The notes: a model not told the origin generated them from the letters alone. Positions 8,302 to 18,510 are shown, counted from the first letter of the stretch. The stretch is 57,533 nucleotides of DNA from Sandaracinaceae bacterium (GCA_017881055.1 JADGRF010000015.1:1-57533); one strand, 5' to 3'. Made by a program: numbers and translations.

Positions 8302-9474
8302 CTAGTAGGTCGGCTCCGTGAACGGCGGCGCCGGCCGCGCGAACAAGTAGCCCTGGAAGTAGTTGCAGCCGAGCTGCACCAGCGTGTCGCGCTCGTTGGG
8401 CGTCTCGACGCCCTCGGCAACGACCATGATGCCGAGATCCGTGCACAGCGTACGCAACGCGCCGACCAGCTTGCGCTTCACGGCGTCGGTGTCGACGCCG
8501 CGCACGAGCGTGATGTCGAGCTTGACCACGTCCGGCTGCACGATCGCGAACGTGTTGAGGCCCGAATAGCCGGCCCCGATGTCGTCGATTGCGATTCGAA
8601 AGCCGAGCGCACGCAGTCGCGCCACGCGACGCTCGACATCGTTCACTTGCTCGATGTGCGCGCGCTCGGTGATCTCGAGGATCACGCGTGGCGCGATCTT
8701 GGCCAGGGCAGAGCTCGGCTCGTACAGCGACTCGTCGAGCAAGTCCTGCGCGTGCAGGTTGACGAACAACGAGGCGTCGCGCGGGACCGCGCCCACGGGC
8801 TCGCTGCATTTGCTGCGAATTGCGCGGCCCAGATCCGTGAGGCGCCCTAGTGTCTCGGCGGCGTCGAAGAGGGCACCAGGATGCGGCAACGACGTCTCCG
8901 ACGAGCGCACCAGCGCCTCGTAGCCGAACGTCACGCGTGCCTGCCAGTCGATGACGGGCTGATACACCATGAACAAGGCTTCGAGCGCGCGATCGAAGTC
9001 TAGTGTCAGCTGAACAGGGCCTTGGCTCGTGGCCGCGCGTGCCTCGTGGAGGGCCAGCGCTTCCCGGCGAACGCGCGCCAAGCGGTTCAGCCTGAGCGCG
9101 CGTGTCACCGTGTCGAGCAGTTGCTCCATGCTGATCGGCTTCGGCAGGTATTCGGTCGCGTGGTAGCGAACGGCGCTGATCGCCGAGTCCGTGGTGGGTG
9201 CGCCGGCTAGAAGAATGAACGGCACGTCTTCGTTCTTCTCGCGGACCGCCTTCAGCAAGTGCAGGCCGTCGAGCTTCGGCATCATGATGTCGCTCAAGAT
9301 CAGATCGGCGGGCGCAAGCTCGAACTGAGCGAGCGCGTCGGCCCCGTCTTCCGCGAGGCGAACCTCGTGACCTGCGCCACGCAAAATACGCGCAAGCGCC
9401 GTTCGCACGGGCGCTTCGTCGTCCGCGATCAAGATGTGAGCTTGCTCGACCTTTTCGGTGGTTGCCTTGTCCAC
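8302..9474 (-). CDS. Receiver-EAL c-di-GMP phosphodiesterase, paralogue 2
   Basis: Same architecture as the protein encoded at 5250-6440: receiver (about 12-130) followed by EAL (about 160-388). The EAL residues are conserved (EALVR, NLHAQ, EITER, DDIGAGYSGL, the Lys of VVKLD, AEGVET, QGYLFARP). The receiver keeps the acidic pair, the acceptor Asp (LSDIMMPKLDG) and the Lys (LPKP). The usual Thr/Ser at the switch position is Ala (LLAGAPT, where paralogue 1 has LVTGSPS), which may alter phosphorylation-dependent signalling. Translation starts at GTG 9474. It follows the NtrC-type activator gene by about 40 bp on the same strand. Confidence 0.93.
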   Translation of the reverse strand: MDKATTEKVEQAHILIADDEAPVRTALARILRGAGHEVRLAEDGADALAQFELAPADLILSDIMMPKLDGLHLLKAVREKNEDVPFILLAGAPTTDSAISAVRYHATEYLPKPISMEQLLDTVTRALRLNRLARVRREALALHEARAATSQGPVQLTLDFDRALEALFMVYQPVIDWQARVTFGYEALVRSSETSLPHPGALFDAAETLGRLTDLGRAIRSKCSEPVGAVPRDASLFVNLHAQDLLDESLYEPSSALAKIAPRVILEITERAHIEQVNDVERRVARLRALGFRIAIDDIGAGYSGLNTFAIVQPDVVKLDITLVRGVDTDAVKRKLVGALRTLCTDLGIMVVAEGVETPNERDTLVQLGCNYFQGYLFARPAPPFTEPTY

Positions 9475-9516
9475 GGTGTCCCCTGGGCGTACGCGGTTCG
9501 GGCCGCTCTCGCTCGA

Positions 9517-10887
<1,371 letters not shown>

Positions 10888-11025
10888 AGGGGAGCGGTGC
10901 AGCTTGAAATTAGGCCAGGACCTGCGCCGCCGCGCAACGGTGAGACGAGTGGGAAATCCCCCACATGCCGTTCTGGCTATGAAAGTGCTACAAATGCGTC
11001 AGTTGGCACACGTTCGGGGGGTGAG

Positions 11026-11373
11026 CTGAGGGCCGCGGGCCTCTCCCTCCTCGATGCGGGAAGCGCGGAAGCCGCGATCGCTCTGCTTGCTACGCAGCCG
11101 GTGGACTTGATCCTGACCGACATCGCGATGCCTGCCGTGGACGGCCTCGAGCTGACGCGTCGGTTGAAGAAGGACGCACGCTGGAGCGACGTTCCGGTGA
11201 TCGTGTTGACCGGCCTTGCAGGTAAGACGCAGTGCCTCGACGCGCTGAACGCCGAGCTGACGATGCTGCGCGAGCGCGCGGAGCTCGCGCTGCGCGATAC
11301 GACGGTGAAGCTCGAAGCCTCGCGCCTGCTCATGCCCGCGGATGAACGCCAGTCCGAACACAGTGGCTCATGA
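11026..11373 (+). pseudogene. Truncated receiver-domain remnant
   Basis: This plus-strand frame carries the middle of a response-regulator receiver: LRAAGLSLLDAGSAEAA, the phospho-acceptor block LILTDIAMPAVDGLEL and the Thr block VPVIVLTGLAG. The N-terminal beta strand with the acidic Asp pair is absent, because upstream codons have no receiver similarity in any frame. The sequence also loses homology before the conserved lysine and passes into an unrelated helical segment. It therefore cannot form a normal receiver. It is the only feature on the plus strand inside a minus-strand signalling island. The rest of the 10888-11451 interval holds no other gene I can support. Confidence 0.65.
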
Positions 11374-11413
11374 CCTGAAGTTTCGCAGCGAAAACCCAGG
11401 CCATGAGCCCACT
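11362..11413. terminator. 52-bp imperfect inverted repeat between remnant and GGDEF gene
   Basis: The arm AGTGG-CTCATGACCTG (11362-11377) pairs with CCAGGCCATGAGCCCACT (11396-11413) with only a bulge and one mismatch. The loop itself contains a short TTTCG/CGAAA stem. It lies 40 bp past the stop codon of the minus-strand receiver-GGDEF gene and spans the stop of the plus-strand remnant. No T-run follows, so it may be a factor-dependent or processing-type 3' end structure serving both sides. Confidence 0.5.
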
Positions 11414-11451
11414 CCACAACACCACCGAAACACCACGGAGGGAAAATTCAT

Positions 11452-12471
11452 TCACAGCGCCGCGACCACGCGGTTGCGACCCGAGCGCTTCGCGTCGTAG
11501 AGCGCGGCATCGGCGAGCGAGATCAAGTCGCCCGGCTTGGTCGCCAGCTCGTGCGGGAACGAAGCCACGCCGATGCTGACCGTGACCGACAGCGTCTTGC
11601 CGTCGTGCTCAATCGCTTCGCGCTCGATCGCTTCGCGCAGACGATCGGCTGCGAGCAGGGCGCCTTCGCGATTCGTCTCCGGGAGGATCACGGCGAACTC
11701 TTCCCCACCGTAACGGGCGATCGTGTCGTGGCAGCGCAGGATGCGCTTGCACACGGCGGCCACGGCCCGCAGTGCGGCATCGCCGGCCGGATGCCCGTAG
11801 GTATCGTTCACCTTCTTGAAGAAGTCGATGTCGAGGATCGCCACGCTGAACGGCCGATCGTAGCGGCGTGCGCGGCGGAGCTCTTCTTCGAGCTGCAGGT
11901 TGAAGTGACGGCGATTGGAGACGTCGGTGAGCGCGTCGACCTTGGTCAGGCGTTCGAGCTCGCTGTTCGTCGCTTGCAGCTCGGCCTGCAGCCGACGCAG
12001 CTTGAGGTGCACGCCGATGCGCGCCACCAGCTCGGCCGCGTCGAAGGGCTTCGTGACGTAGTCGGATGCACCCGAGGTGAGAGCCTGCACTTTGCGCGCG
12101 AGGTCTTCGGCGCCGGTGAGCACGATCACGGGGATGCCATCGAGATTCTTGTCGGTCGCTTTGAGGCGCAGGAACTTGAGGCCGTCACAGCGCGGCATGT
12201 TCAAGTCGCACACTACGAGGTCGATCGGCGTCGCGCGCATGACCTTGAACGCCTCGAGCCCGTCTTCGGCGAAGAGCGTCTTTTCGGCCAGGCAGTTGCT
12301 GGTCAAGAGCTCGGCTACGTGCTGCCGATTGGTGCGCGCGTCGTCGACGATCAGCACGGTCGGGGCGTAGATCGGTCCGACCTTGATGGACTCGCCGCGT
12401 TTTGGCTCGCTCACGTCGCTTTGCGCGAAGATGCGACGCACGGTGTCTGTGGTTCGCTCCGTGGTGTCCAT
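11452..12471 (-). CDS. Receiver-GGDEF diguanylate cyclase (PleD-like)
   Basis: Makes c-di-GMP from two GTP under receiver control. The receiver (about 38-155) is intact: IVDDAR, acceptor Asp in VCDLNMPRCDG, Thr in VLTGAED and Lys in YVTKPF. A short coiled linker leads to the GGDEF domain (about 175-335) with the active site GGEEF, the metal-site block DIDFFKKVND and DTYGHPAGD. An RxxD inhibitory site (RCHD) sits five residues before GGEEF, so product inhibition is likely. The ATG at 12471 is preferred over an in-frame TTG at 12480, because it lies 5 bp after the stop of the upstream cNMP-GGDEF gene, consistent with an operon. Confidence 0.94.
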   Translation of the reverse strand: MDTTERTTDTVRRIFAQSDVSEPKRGESIKVGPIYAPTVLIVDDARTNRQHVAELLTSNCLAEKTLFAEDGLEAFKVMRATPIDLVVCDLNMPRCDGLKFLRLKATDKNLDGIPVIVLTGAEDLARKVQALTSGASDYVTKPFDAAELVARIGVHLKLRRLQAELQATNSELERLTKVDALTDVSNRRHFNLQLEEELRRARRYDRPFSVAILDIDFFKKVNDTYGHPAGDAALRAVAAVCKRILRCHDTIARYGGEEFAVILPETNREGALLAADRLREAIEREAIEHDGKTLSVTVSIGVASFPHELATKPGDLISLADAALYDAKRSGRNRVVAAL

Positions 12472-12476
12472 GGCGA

Positions 12477-13601
12477 TCAACTCTCCACTCGGTCGCGGCC
12501 GTTGTTCTTCGCGCGGTACATGGCGGCGTCGGCGCGCTCCAGCAGACGTGTGCAGTCGTCGCCGTCGGTCAGCTCGGCGACACCGACCGAGATCGTCACG
12601 CCGGGCAGCGCCACTCCATCACGGGTATGCATGCTCGTGCCCCGCACGGCGTCTGCCAGGCGCTCCGAGGCGATGTGCGCGCCGACCACGCTCGTGTGCG
12701 GCAGGATGACGACGAACTCTTCGCCGCCGAAGCGGGCCACGAAGTCGGTCGGACGCAGCTTGCCGCGCAGGGTCGCGGCCACGTCGGTCAGCACGACGTC
12801 GCCCACGGGATGTCCGTAGGTGTCGTTCACGCGCTTGAAGTGGTCGACGTCGACGATCGCGATCGAGAGCGCTTCGCCATTCTGACGATGCAGCTCGCAC
12901 AGGCGCGGCAGCATTTCGTCCAGCCAGTGCCGCGATTGCACTTTGGTCAGCGGGTCGCGCGCGGCCGCCGCTTCCAACTTCGCGCATTGCTCCATGTTGG
13001 CTCGTACGGCGCAGTTGTTCGCGCGCAGACGCTCGGCGAGCTTCTGCATCAGCTGCACCGAGAACGGGTGCGAGGCATGGCAGATGCGCCAGAACATGGC
13101 CTCGCCGATCGCGAGCAGCGAGCTGTCGTTCTTCGCGACCACGTCCGCGCTCACGGCGCGCCGGTCGAGCACCGACAGCTCACCGACGGTGTCGCCCGCG
13201 TGCAGCACGGCGACGTCCGCTGTGCCGAGCCGCACCGCGAGCTCTCCGGACAGCACCACGAACATGCAGTCGTTGGTCTCGCCGGCGACCAGCAGCGGTT
13301 GACCGGCATGGAGGCGGCGCACGGGCGCCTGCCGCGTCAAGGTGTCGAACAGTGCCGGGGAGACGCCTTCGAGGATCGACAGGCGTTCCAGCTGCACGCG
13401 CAGGTCGAGTCGGCGCGTGCGATCTTCCGCAGATTCGCTGGACGAGAGTTGCTCGCGCGGATGAATCGCGGACGAGGGCAGGCTCGCGCACGGCAGCGTC
13501 GCGCGCTCATCGGCGCGGGACAAGCGACGCATGCGCGCGGTCTCGGGCTCTGGGCGCGAGCTTTGCAGGAACATCTCGGTGACTTTGGCGAGCTCTGACA
13601 T
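12477..13601 (-). CDS. Cyclic-nucleotide-binding-fold GGDEF diguanylate cyclase
   Basis: The N-terminal 70 residues are low-complexity. A CAP_ED domain (about 75-185) follows, recognised from LSGELAVRL and the phosphate-cassette-like GELSVLD. A GGDEF domain (about 210-372) completes the protein, with DVDHFKRVND, DTYGHPVGD and the active site GGEEF. The RxxD inhibitory site is RPTD, five residues upstream. In the phosphate-binding cassette the Arg that normally contacts the cyclic phosphate (as in RAAT) is not seen; the equivalent stretch reads VSAD. cAMP/cGMP binding is therefore doubtful and another ligand is possible. The gene starts 12 bp after the PilZ gene stop and is followed 5 bp later by the receiver-GGDEF gene. 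Confidence 0.93.
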   Translation of the reverse strand: MSELAKVTEMFLQSSRPEPETARMRRLSRADERATLPCASLPSSAIHPREQLSSSESAEDRTRRLDLRVQLERLSILEGVSPALFDTLTRQAPVRRLHAGQPLLVAGETNDCMFVVLSGELAVRLGTADVAVLHAGDTVGELSVLDRRAVSADVVAKNDSSLLAIGEAMFWRICHASHPFSVQLMQKLAERLRANNCAVRANMEQCAKLEAAAARDPLTKVQSRHWLDEMLPRLCELHRQNGEALSIAIVDVDHFKRVNDTYGHPVGDVVLTDVAATLRGKLRPTDFVARFGGEEFVVILPHTSVVGAHIASERLADAVRGTSMHTRDGVALPGVTISVGVAELTDGDDCTRLLERADAAMYRAKNNGRDRVES

Positions 13602-13613
13602 GGTGTCGACCTT

Positions 13614-14702
13614 TCAGTTGCCTGACACGGCGCCGAGGCCGAGTTGTTCGTAGCCCTTGGTGTAAGTCGACAGGTCGCCCACCGGACAGTCGCCCGCGTG
13701 GAGGCGCATGCCGAAGCCGAACGGGGTTGCACCCACGGCGCCTGGCTCGCGACGCCAAACCACGTCGCCGCGCAGATGCACCATGCCTTCGGCCTCGGGC
13801 GCACGCAGCTCGAGCCAGATCTGTGTGCCGGGCTTCGGTGCATCGAGCGTGCGAACGAACAGGCCTTCGCGGCTGATGTTGTGCGTGAGGCCGTACGTTG
13901 CGTGCAGCACGCCCGCGGGGCGGAACGCGCAGATAGTTGCGAACGGCAAGCGCTGCGATGCGCGTAGGTCGGTGGCGTTGCGACGTGCCACTTCTTCGGC
14001 GAAGCAGAGCAGCCTGCCGGCCGAGCCGAAGCCCTCTGTTTCGGAGAGGTCGAACGAGCTGTTGGCATCGCACGGCACGATCAACGCAGGCAACGACGGC
14101 TTGCGGGCCGCGGTGCGCGCGGAGCGAATCGCCGCGTCGGCACCGAGCGGCGGGAACTCCGCTGTGGCGACGACGAGGCAAAGCGACGGCGCGTTGTGCG
14201 CCAGCTCGACGAGCTCGCGGGCTTCGGTCGCGTAGGCGACGTCGAAGCCCGCGCGACGCAACGTCTGACCGAGCATGCGACGCATGCCGATGTCGCCGGA
14301 GGCCACGAGCGCGAGGCCCTGATCCGGCGTGTTGTTCTCGCGCGGCTTGCACGAGAGCAGGTTGGCGAGCCGACGCGTGATGCCGCCGCGATCACCAGAG
14401 ACGAGCGCGTCATCTGCACCTGAGGCGAACGCGTTGCGGTAGATCGACTCGCTGGCATGCGGAACGACCGCGATCACCGGAACCGTCAGCAGGCTTGCCC
14501 GCTCGCGCAGACGGCCCACCAAGCGGCTGACGTCGGCATCGTGCGCCACGAACACGCAGCGCGGCTCTGCAGCATGCTCTTCCATGCGGCGCGCGGCGTC
14601 GTCCAGCGAAGCGAAGTCGAGGCGCGTGCTCGCGTGCGAGGCCGCGGCGATCAGGCACTTCTCGTCGCTCGCGTTCCAGGATCCGATGGCTGCTGCGTAC
14701 AT
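13614..14702 (-). CDS. PilZ-domain c-di-GMP receptor with two degenerate receivers
   Basis: The C-terminal PilZ domain (about 245-350) has the c-di-GMP-binding RxxxR (Arg247/Arg251 in RASQR) and the second motif NxSxxG (Asn275, Ser277, Gly280 in NISREG). Two earlier segments look like receiver folds that have lost their phosphorylation residues. The first spans about 45-110 (VFVAHDADVSRL, then VPVIAVVPH and FASGADDALV). The second spans about 129-212 (LALVASGDIGMRRMLGQTLR). Neither keeps the acidic pair and acceptor Asp, so they may serve as docking modules. It is the first gene of the PilZ, cNMP-GGDEF, receiver-GGDEF run, which places the receptor beside two synthases. Confidence 0.82.
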   Translation of the reverse strand: MYAAAIGSWNASDEKCLIAAASHASTRLDFASLDDAARRMEEHAAEPRCVFVAHDADVSRLVGRLRERASLLTVPVIAVVPHASESIYRNAFASGADDALVSGDRGGITRRLANLLSCKPRENNTPDQGLALVASGDIGMRRMLGQTLRRAGFDVAYATEARELVELAHNAPSLCLVVATAEFPPLGADAAIRSARTAARKPSLPALIVPCDANSSFDLSETEGFGSAGRLLCFAEEVARRNATDLRASQRLPFATICAFRPAGVLHATYGLTHNISREGLFVRTLDAPKPGTQIWLELRAPEAEGMVHLRGDVVWRREPGAVGATPFGFGMRLHAGDCPVGDLSTYTKGYEQLGLGAVSGN

Positions 14703-14825
14703 TCGGTGCCCCCAGGCTGTCTGCCGCTAAGGCGCGGCGTGGTGTTGCTGGGGAATAGAGCAGAAAGCGTGCCGCGCGTACTTGGCTGAATATAGCTCGG
14801 TTCTGTGGTTCCGCGCGCTGCGCGT

Positions 14826-14863
14826 GGTGGTAATTTCCACCTCGGGCGGTGGTGGTTTCCACC
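14826..14863. repeat. Two spaced GGTGG-n-CCACC dyads
   Basis: GGTGG-TAATTT-CCACC (14826-14841) and GGTGG-TTT-CCACC (14851-14863) form two adjacent dyads. On the minus strand they share the direct repeat AGGTGGAAA about two helical turns apart. They lie about 125-160 bp upstream of the PilZ gene start and 80-120 bp after the stop of the DUF1444-like gene. That makes them candidate operators for the signalling operon, or paired 3' hairpins. Otherwise the 14703-14944 interval shows no gene I can support. Confidence 0.45.
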
Positions 14864-14944
14864 TACGCATAGGGTGCCCCACTGGCCGCATCCGCCTACA
14901 TGCTGCGCCGCGTGAAGATACGTGTGGAGATGAAGCAGCGCTCG

Positions 14945-16168
14945 TCAGACGACGCGAAGGTCGGAGGTGCTGCCGCCATCCGCGGCATGCAGCTCGGACA
15001 GCACGCCTTGCTCGTTCACGATCAACAAGCTGCGACTGATCGCATGAGGAGCACGACTCACGGCCTCGTCTACGCGCTCCTGCAGCGTCGCGATGGCGCT
15101 CGGCGACGAGAGCGGCGCGGCGAGCAACGTGTCGCGATGCGGAACGCCCACGACGCAAGGCGAGCCGAGCTCGGCGCAGAACAGCGCGCGCACGCCCGGC
15201 AGAAGTAAACGCGCCGCATCGAGGCCGTCGCGGCTCTCGGCAATCACCAAGGGGCCGCTTGCCGTATCGTGTCGCGCGAAGCGGGCGCGCTCGTACGCGT
15301 GGGCGAGATTTTGCAGCGCTTGCGCCAGCGGTGTGGCGCCATCCTTCGACCAGGTCTCGATCTCGTCCACGCGTACGTAGCGCGCGCGCTCCTCGTATCG
15401 CAACACCAGCGTCACCCACACCTCGCGAGCGAGCTGTAGGAGATGCAAGCTCTTGGGGCTCGGCAGCGCGTCGACGAACGCGCGACCTTGCAGGCGAGGG
15501 AAGATGCGCTCGCGCACGGCTTCCCACGGCAGCTCACTCGGCCCCGAGTCCGGCGCCAACGCAGCACACACGCGGCGCACGGCGCCTTCGAGCGTGCGGC
15601 TGCTCTCGCCCCGTGTGACTTCCACTACGCGGCCGAGATCGATCTCGACGCGCTGTCCATGCTGGTCGACCCACAGCTTGTCGGCCCAGCGCTCGCGCAC
15701 GCGCAGGTCGAGAGCTTCCAGCTGACGCTCGACCTCGCGCACCACGCGCGCCGCGGGACCTTCGCCGCGCGCTTCGGCCTCGGCGAGCGCGACCTCCGCA
15801 AGCAGCGCCGCGCGTGCGTCGTCGGCTTCGAGCACGCGCGCCATGCCGGCGAACGGATCGAACGTGCCGTGGCGGCCGAGATGCAGTCGATGCTCACCGC
15901 CTCGCTCGCTGTGCGCGCCTTCGCCCACGTGATCGAGCAGCAAGAGGCCCAGGTACGCGCCTGCTCCTTCGATGAAGCGTCGTTCGGTCTCGTCGGTCTG
16001 CTCCTCTGCTTGGTCGGCGAGCAGGCGCAGCGTCAGGTCGCGCAGCGTGAGCAGCCCGGCTACGCCGCGGGGAGGATCACGTTCGATGCCATGCCGTGCG
16101 GCGAAGTGCTGTGCCGCGCTTCCGAGCGGTCCCGAACGTGACGCAAGCGCGTCGATCCAGGAAGCCAA
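14945..16168 (-). CDS. Uncharacterised protein with DUF1444/YtpQ-like C-terminus
   Basis: A 407-residue soluble protein with no signal peptide or membrane segment. The N-terminal half is rich in Glu, Arg and Ala helices. The C-terminal third contains LFCAELGSPCVVGVPHRDTL (about 340-360), which resembles the VPxRDxLLA ending of the YtpQ/UPF0354 (DUF1444) family. The biochemical function of that family is unknown, so none is assigned. The first possible start is TTG at 16168, with an in-frame TGA a few codons upstream. It is divergent from the helicase gene across a 255-bp gap. Confidence 0.65.
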   Translation of the reverse strand: MASWIDALASRSGPLGSAAQHFAARHGIERDPPRGVAGLLTLRDLTLRLLADQAEEQTDETERRFIEGAGAYLGLLLLDHVGEGAHSERGGEHRLHLGRHGTFDPFAGMARVLEADDARAALLAEVALAEAEARGEGPAARVVREVERQLEALDLRVRERWADKLWVDQHGQRVEIDLGRVVEVTRGESSRTLEGAVRRVCAALAPDSGPSELPWEAVRERIFPRLQGRAFVDALPSPKSLHLLQLAREVWVTLVLRYEERARYVRVDEIETWSKDGATPLAQALQNLAHAYERARFARHDTASGPLVIAESRDGLDAARLLLPGVRALFCAELGSPCVVGVPHRDTLLAAPLSSPSAIATLQERVDEAVSRAPHAISRSLLIVNEQGVLSELHAADGGSTSDLRVV

Positions 16169-16224
16169 CTTGAGGTCAGCCTACGGGTCTCGATCGATCG
16201 TGGCAATGCCCGCGGATCGCAAAC

Positions 16225-16246
16225 GATCGTCGCGCGATCTTTTTTT
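16225..16246 (+). terminator. Short hairpin followed by seven T residues
   Basis: GATCG-TCGCG-CGATC (16225-16239) is directly followed by TTTTTTT (16240-16246), which is the layout of a small intrinsic terminator on the plus strand. No plus-strand gene ends upstream. It would therefore act on antisense transcripts leaving the DUF1444-like gene, or as an attenuator about 180 bp before the helicase start. The stem is only five base pairs. Confidence 0.4.
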
Positions 16247-16423
16247 GGCTGGGATCTGTAGGTGTGCGCGGGAGCTTTGTGCGGTCGGCCGGGAACATGG
16301 GGAGCCGTGCTGAAACTCTGCGGCGATTTCCTCGCTGTACGAGTCGGGACGCGTTGACAGCGAGCCGGCCCTCGCAGAGCTTTGCGGGCCCCGTCCCGGG
16401 TGGCGGACGAGCAGTAGCGCAGC

Positions 16424-18460
16424 ATGGCAGGCCTCAACGCAGCACAAAAAGCAGCCGTGGATCATCGGCAAGGTCCGCTCCTGATCCTGGCAGGGGCAGG
16501 CAGCGGCAAGACGCGGGTGCTCACGCAGCGCATCGCGGCGTTGATCGGCGAGGGCGTGAAGCCAGAAGCCATCCTGGCGGTCAGCTTCACGAACAAGGCC
16601 GCCGACGAGATGCACGAGCGCATGGTGTCGCTGATCGGCAAGAAGAAGGCCGACGCGTTGTTCCTGTCCACGTTCCACAGCTTCGGCGTGCGCTTCGTGA
16701 AGGAAGAAAAAGAGGCGCTCGGCCTCGGCTCGCGCTTCGTGATCTTCGATCAAGGCGACAGCCTGGGCGTGGTCAAAGAAGTGTTGCGTCAGCTGCGTGA
16801 GAGCGGCGCGGCCCGCAAGCTCGATCCGATGGCGATTCTCGCGCGCATCTCGAAGTGGAAGAACGAAGGACGCTTGCCGGACGACGTGCCGGAGTCCGAC
16901 TTCGAGTACGACGACGTCGCGCGCGAGACCTATCCCGAGTACGTCGCGCGCCTGCGTGCGATGCGCGCGCTCGACTTCGACGACTTGGTGCTCTTGCCGG
17001 TCAAGCTGCTGCGCGAGAACGACGCCGTTCGCGAGAAGTGGCGTCAGCGCTTTCGCCACGTGCTGGTCGACGAGTTTCAGGACACGAGCAAGGTCCAGCT
17101 CGAGCTCGTGAAGCAGCTCGTGAACGAGCTCGGCAATGTGTGCGTGGTCGGGGACGACGACCAGTCCATCTACGGCTGGCGCGGCGCCGAGGTCGGCAAC
17201 ATTCTCGACTTCGACAAGCACTTCAAAGGCACGCAGGTCGTCAAGCTCGAGGACAACTACCGCTCGCGCGCTGCGATCCTCGCGGTCGCCAACGCGGCCA
17301 TCGCGCTCGGTGCGCAGCGTCGCCACGGCAAGGTGCTGCGCGCTGCGCGAGGTCCGGGCGACCGCGTGCGCATGTGCGTGACCGTGGACGCAACCGCGGA
17401 GAGTAAGCTCGTGGTCGGTGAGCTGCGTCAACTCGCGAGCGAAGGCCGTCCGTACGACGACATGGCCGTGCTCTACCGCTCGAACTTGCAGGCGCGCTTG
17501 ATCGAGGAAGAGCTGCGCGCGCAGAACGTGCCGTATCGCCTGTACGGTGGCACACAGTTCTTCGATCGCAAAGAAGTCAAAGACGCGGCCGCGTATCTGC
17601 GCGCGGTGCTCAACCCGTTCGACGACATCTCGCTGCGGCGCATCATCAACTACCCCGCGCGCGGCGTGGGTGCGAAGACGGTCGAGCGCCTCGACGCGCA
17701 CGCGGAGGAAAAGGGCCTCTCGTTCGGTCAAGCGCTGGAGCAAGCCGCGCATGTCGACGGCGTGCCGGACGCTTCGCGTGCCGCGATTGCAAAGCTCATG
17801 GGCCTGCTCTCGGAGTGTCGTGAGGCGACCGAGCGCGGCAGTAAGCTCACCGGCATTGCGCGCCGCATCTTCGACACGATCGATCTGCGCGCAGAGCTCT
17901 CGGCTGCAGCTGACGGCGGCCCGCAGGGTGCGCTGCGCTACGGGAACATCGAGCACTTGCTGCGCTGGCTCGAGCGCTACGAAGGTGAAGACGGCCGCGA
18001 GAAGCGCTCGCTCCAGACGTTTCTCGAGCGCGTCACGCTACGCGGCGATCCGGAGGACGACAGCGCGGGCCCGGGCGTGGTGCTCTCCACGTTGCATGGT
18101 GCAAAGGGCCTGGAGTTCGGCGTCGTGTTCTTGATCGGCTGCGTCGAAGGCCAGCTGCCGCACAGCCGCACCACCGATCCCAAGGTCACCGAAGCCAACA
18201 CCACGGATGTCGAGGAAGAGCGGCGGCTCTTCTACGTCGGCGTGACACGCGCGCGTGATCGGCTGTACCTGACGCGACCGGAGAATAAGCTGTTCCGCGG
18301 CGAGCCCGTGAAGCTGGCACCTTCGCGCTTTCTCGATGGCCTGCCCGAAGACGAGCTCGAGAGCTACACACGCAAGGAAGTCGAGCCGATGGACTTCAAC
18401 GAGATCGCGGAGCTCGGTCGGGCATTCCTCGAGCAGCGCAAGGCGCGTCCACCTGTGTAG
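16424..18460 (+). CDS. UvrD/Rep/PcrA-family superfamily 1 DNA helicase
   Basis: A 3'-5' ATP-dependent DNA helicase for repair or replication restart. The canonical SF1A motifs appear in order: Q-motif region LNAAQKAAV, Walker A AGAGSGKT (23-30), Ia FTNKAADEM, II VDEFQDTS (about 216), III GDDDQSIYGWRGA, IV YRSNLQARLIEE, V STLHGAKGLEF and VI FYVGVTRARDRL. At 678 residues it is close to Rep. It lacks a long Tudor-like C-terminal tail of the PcrA type, so Rep-like is a fair guess. An in-frame ATG at 16424 starts the Q-motif region directly. The gene is preceded by a perfect TTGACA at 16354-16359 without a convincing -10. Confidence 0.95.
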   Translation: MAGLNAAQKAAVDHRQGPLLILAGAGSGKTRVLTQRIAALIGEGVKPEAILAVSFTNKAADEMHERMVSLIGKKKADALFLSTFHSFGVRFVKEEKEALGLGSRFVIFDQGDSLGVVKEVLRQLRESGAARKLDPMAILARISKWKNEGRLPDDVPESDFEYDDVARETYPEYVARLRAMRALDFDDLVLLPVKLLRENDAVREKWRQRFRHVLVDEFQDTSKVQLELVKQLVNELGNVCVVGDDDQSIYGWRGAEVGNILDFDKHFKGTQVVKLEDNYRSRAAILAVANAAIALGAQRRHGKVLRAARGPGDRVRMCVTVDATAESKLVVGELRQLASEGRPYDDMAVLYRSNLQARLIEEELRAQNVPYRLYGGTQFFDRKEVKDAAAYLRAVLNPFDDISLRRIINYPARGVGAKTVERLDAHAEEKGLSFGQALEQAAHVDGVPDASRAAIAKLMGLLSECREATERGSKLTGIARRIFDTIDLRAELSAAADGGPQGALRYGNIEHLLRWLERYEGEDGREKRSLQTFLERVTLRGDPEDDSAGPGVVLSTLHGAKGLEFGVVFLIGCVEGQLPHSRTTDPKVTEANTTDVEEERRLFYVGVTRARDRLYLTRPENKLFRGEPVKLAPSRFLDGLPEDELESYTRKEVEPMDFNEIAELGRAFLEQRKARPPV

Positions 18461-18510
18461 AGCATTGCGTTCGGTCCTCGCGGGCGTATGTAGCTCCGTG
18501 GGGTGCCTTG

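Noticed and set aside
16354-16359. Perfect TTGACA upstream of the helicase gene
   Set aside because: No acceptable -10 hexamer at 15-19 bp, so it is not listed as a promoter.
16181-17956. 591-codon open frame antisense to the helicase
   Set aside because: Composition and position are explained by the third-position GC bias of the helicase; no ribosome site or motif is present.
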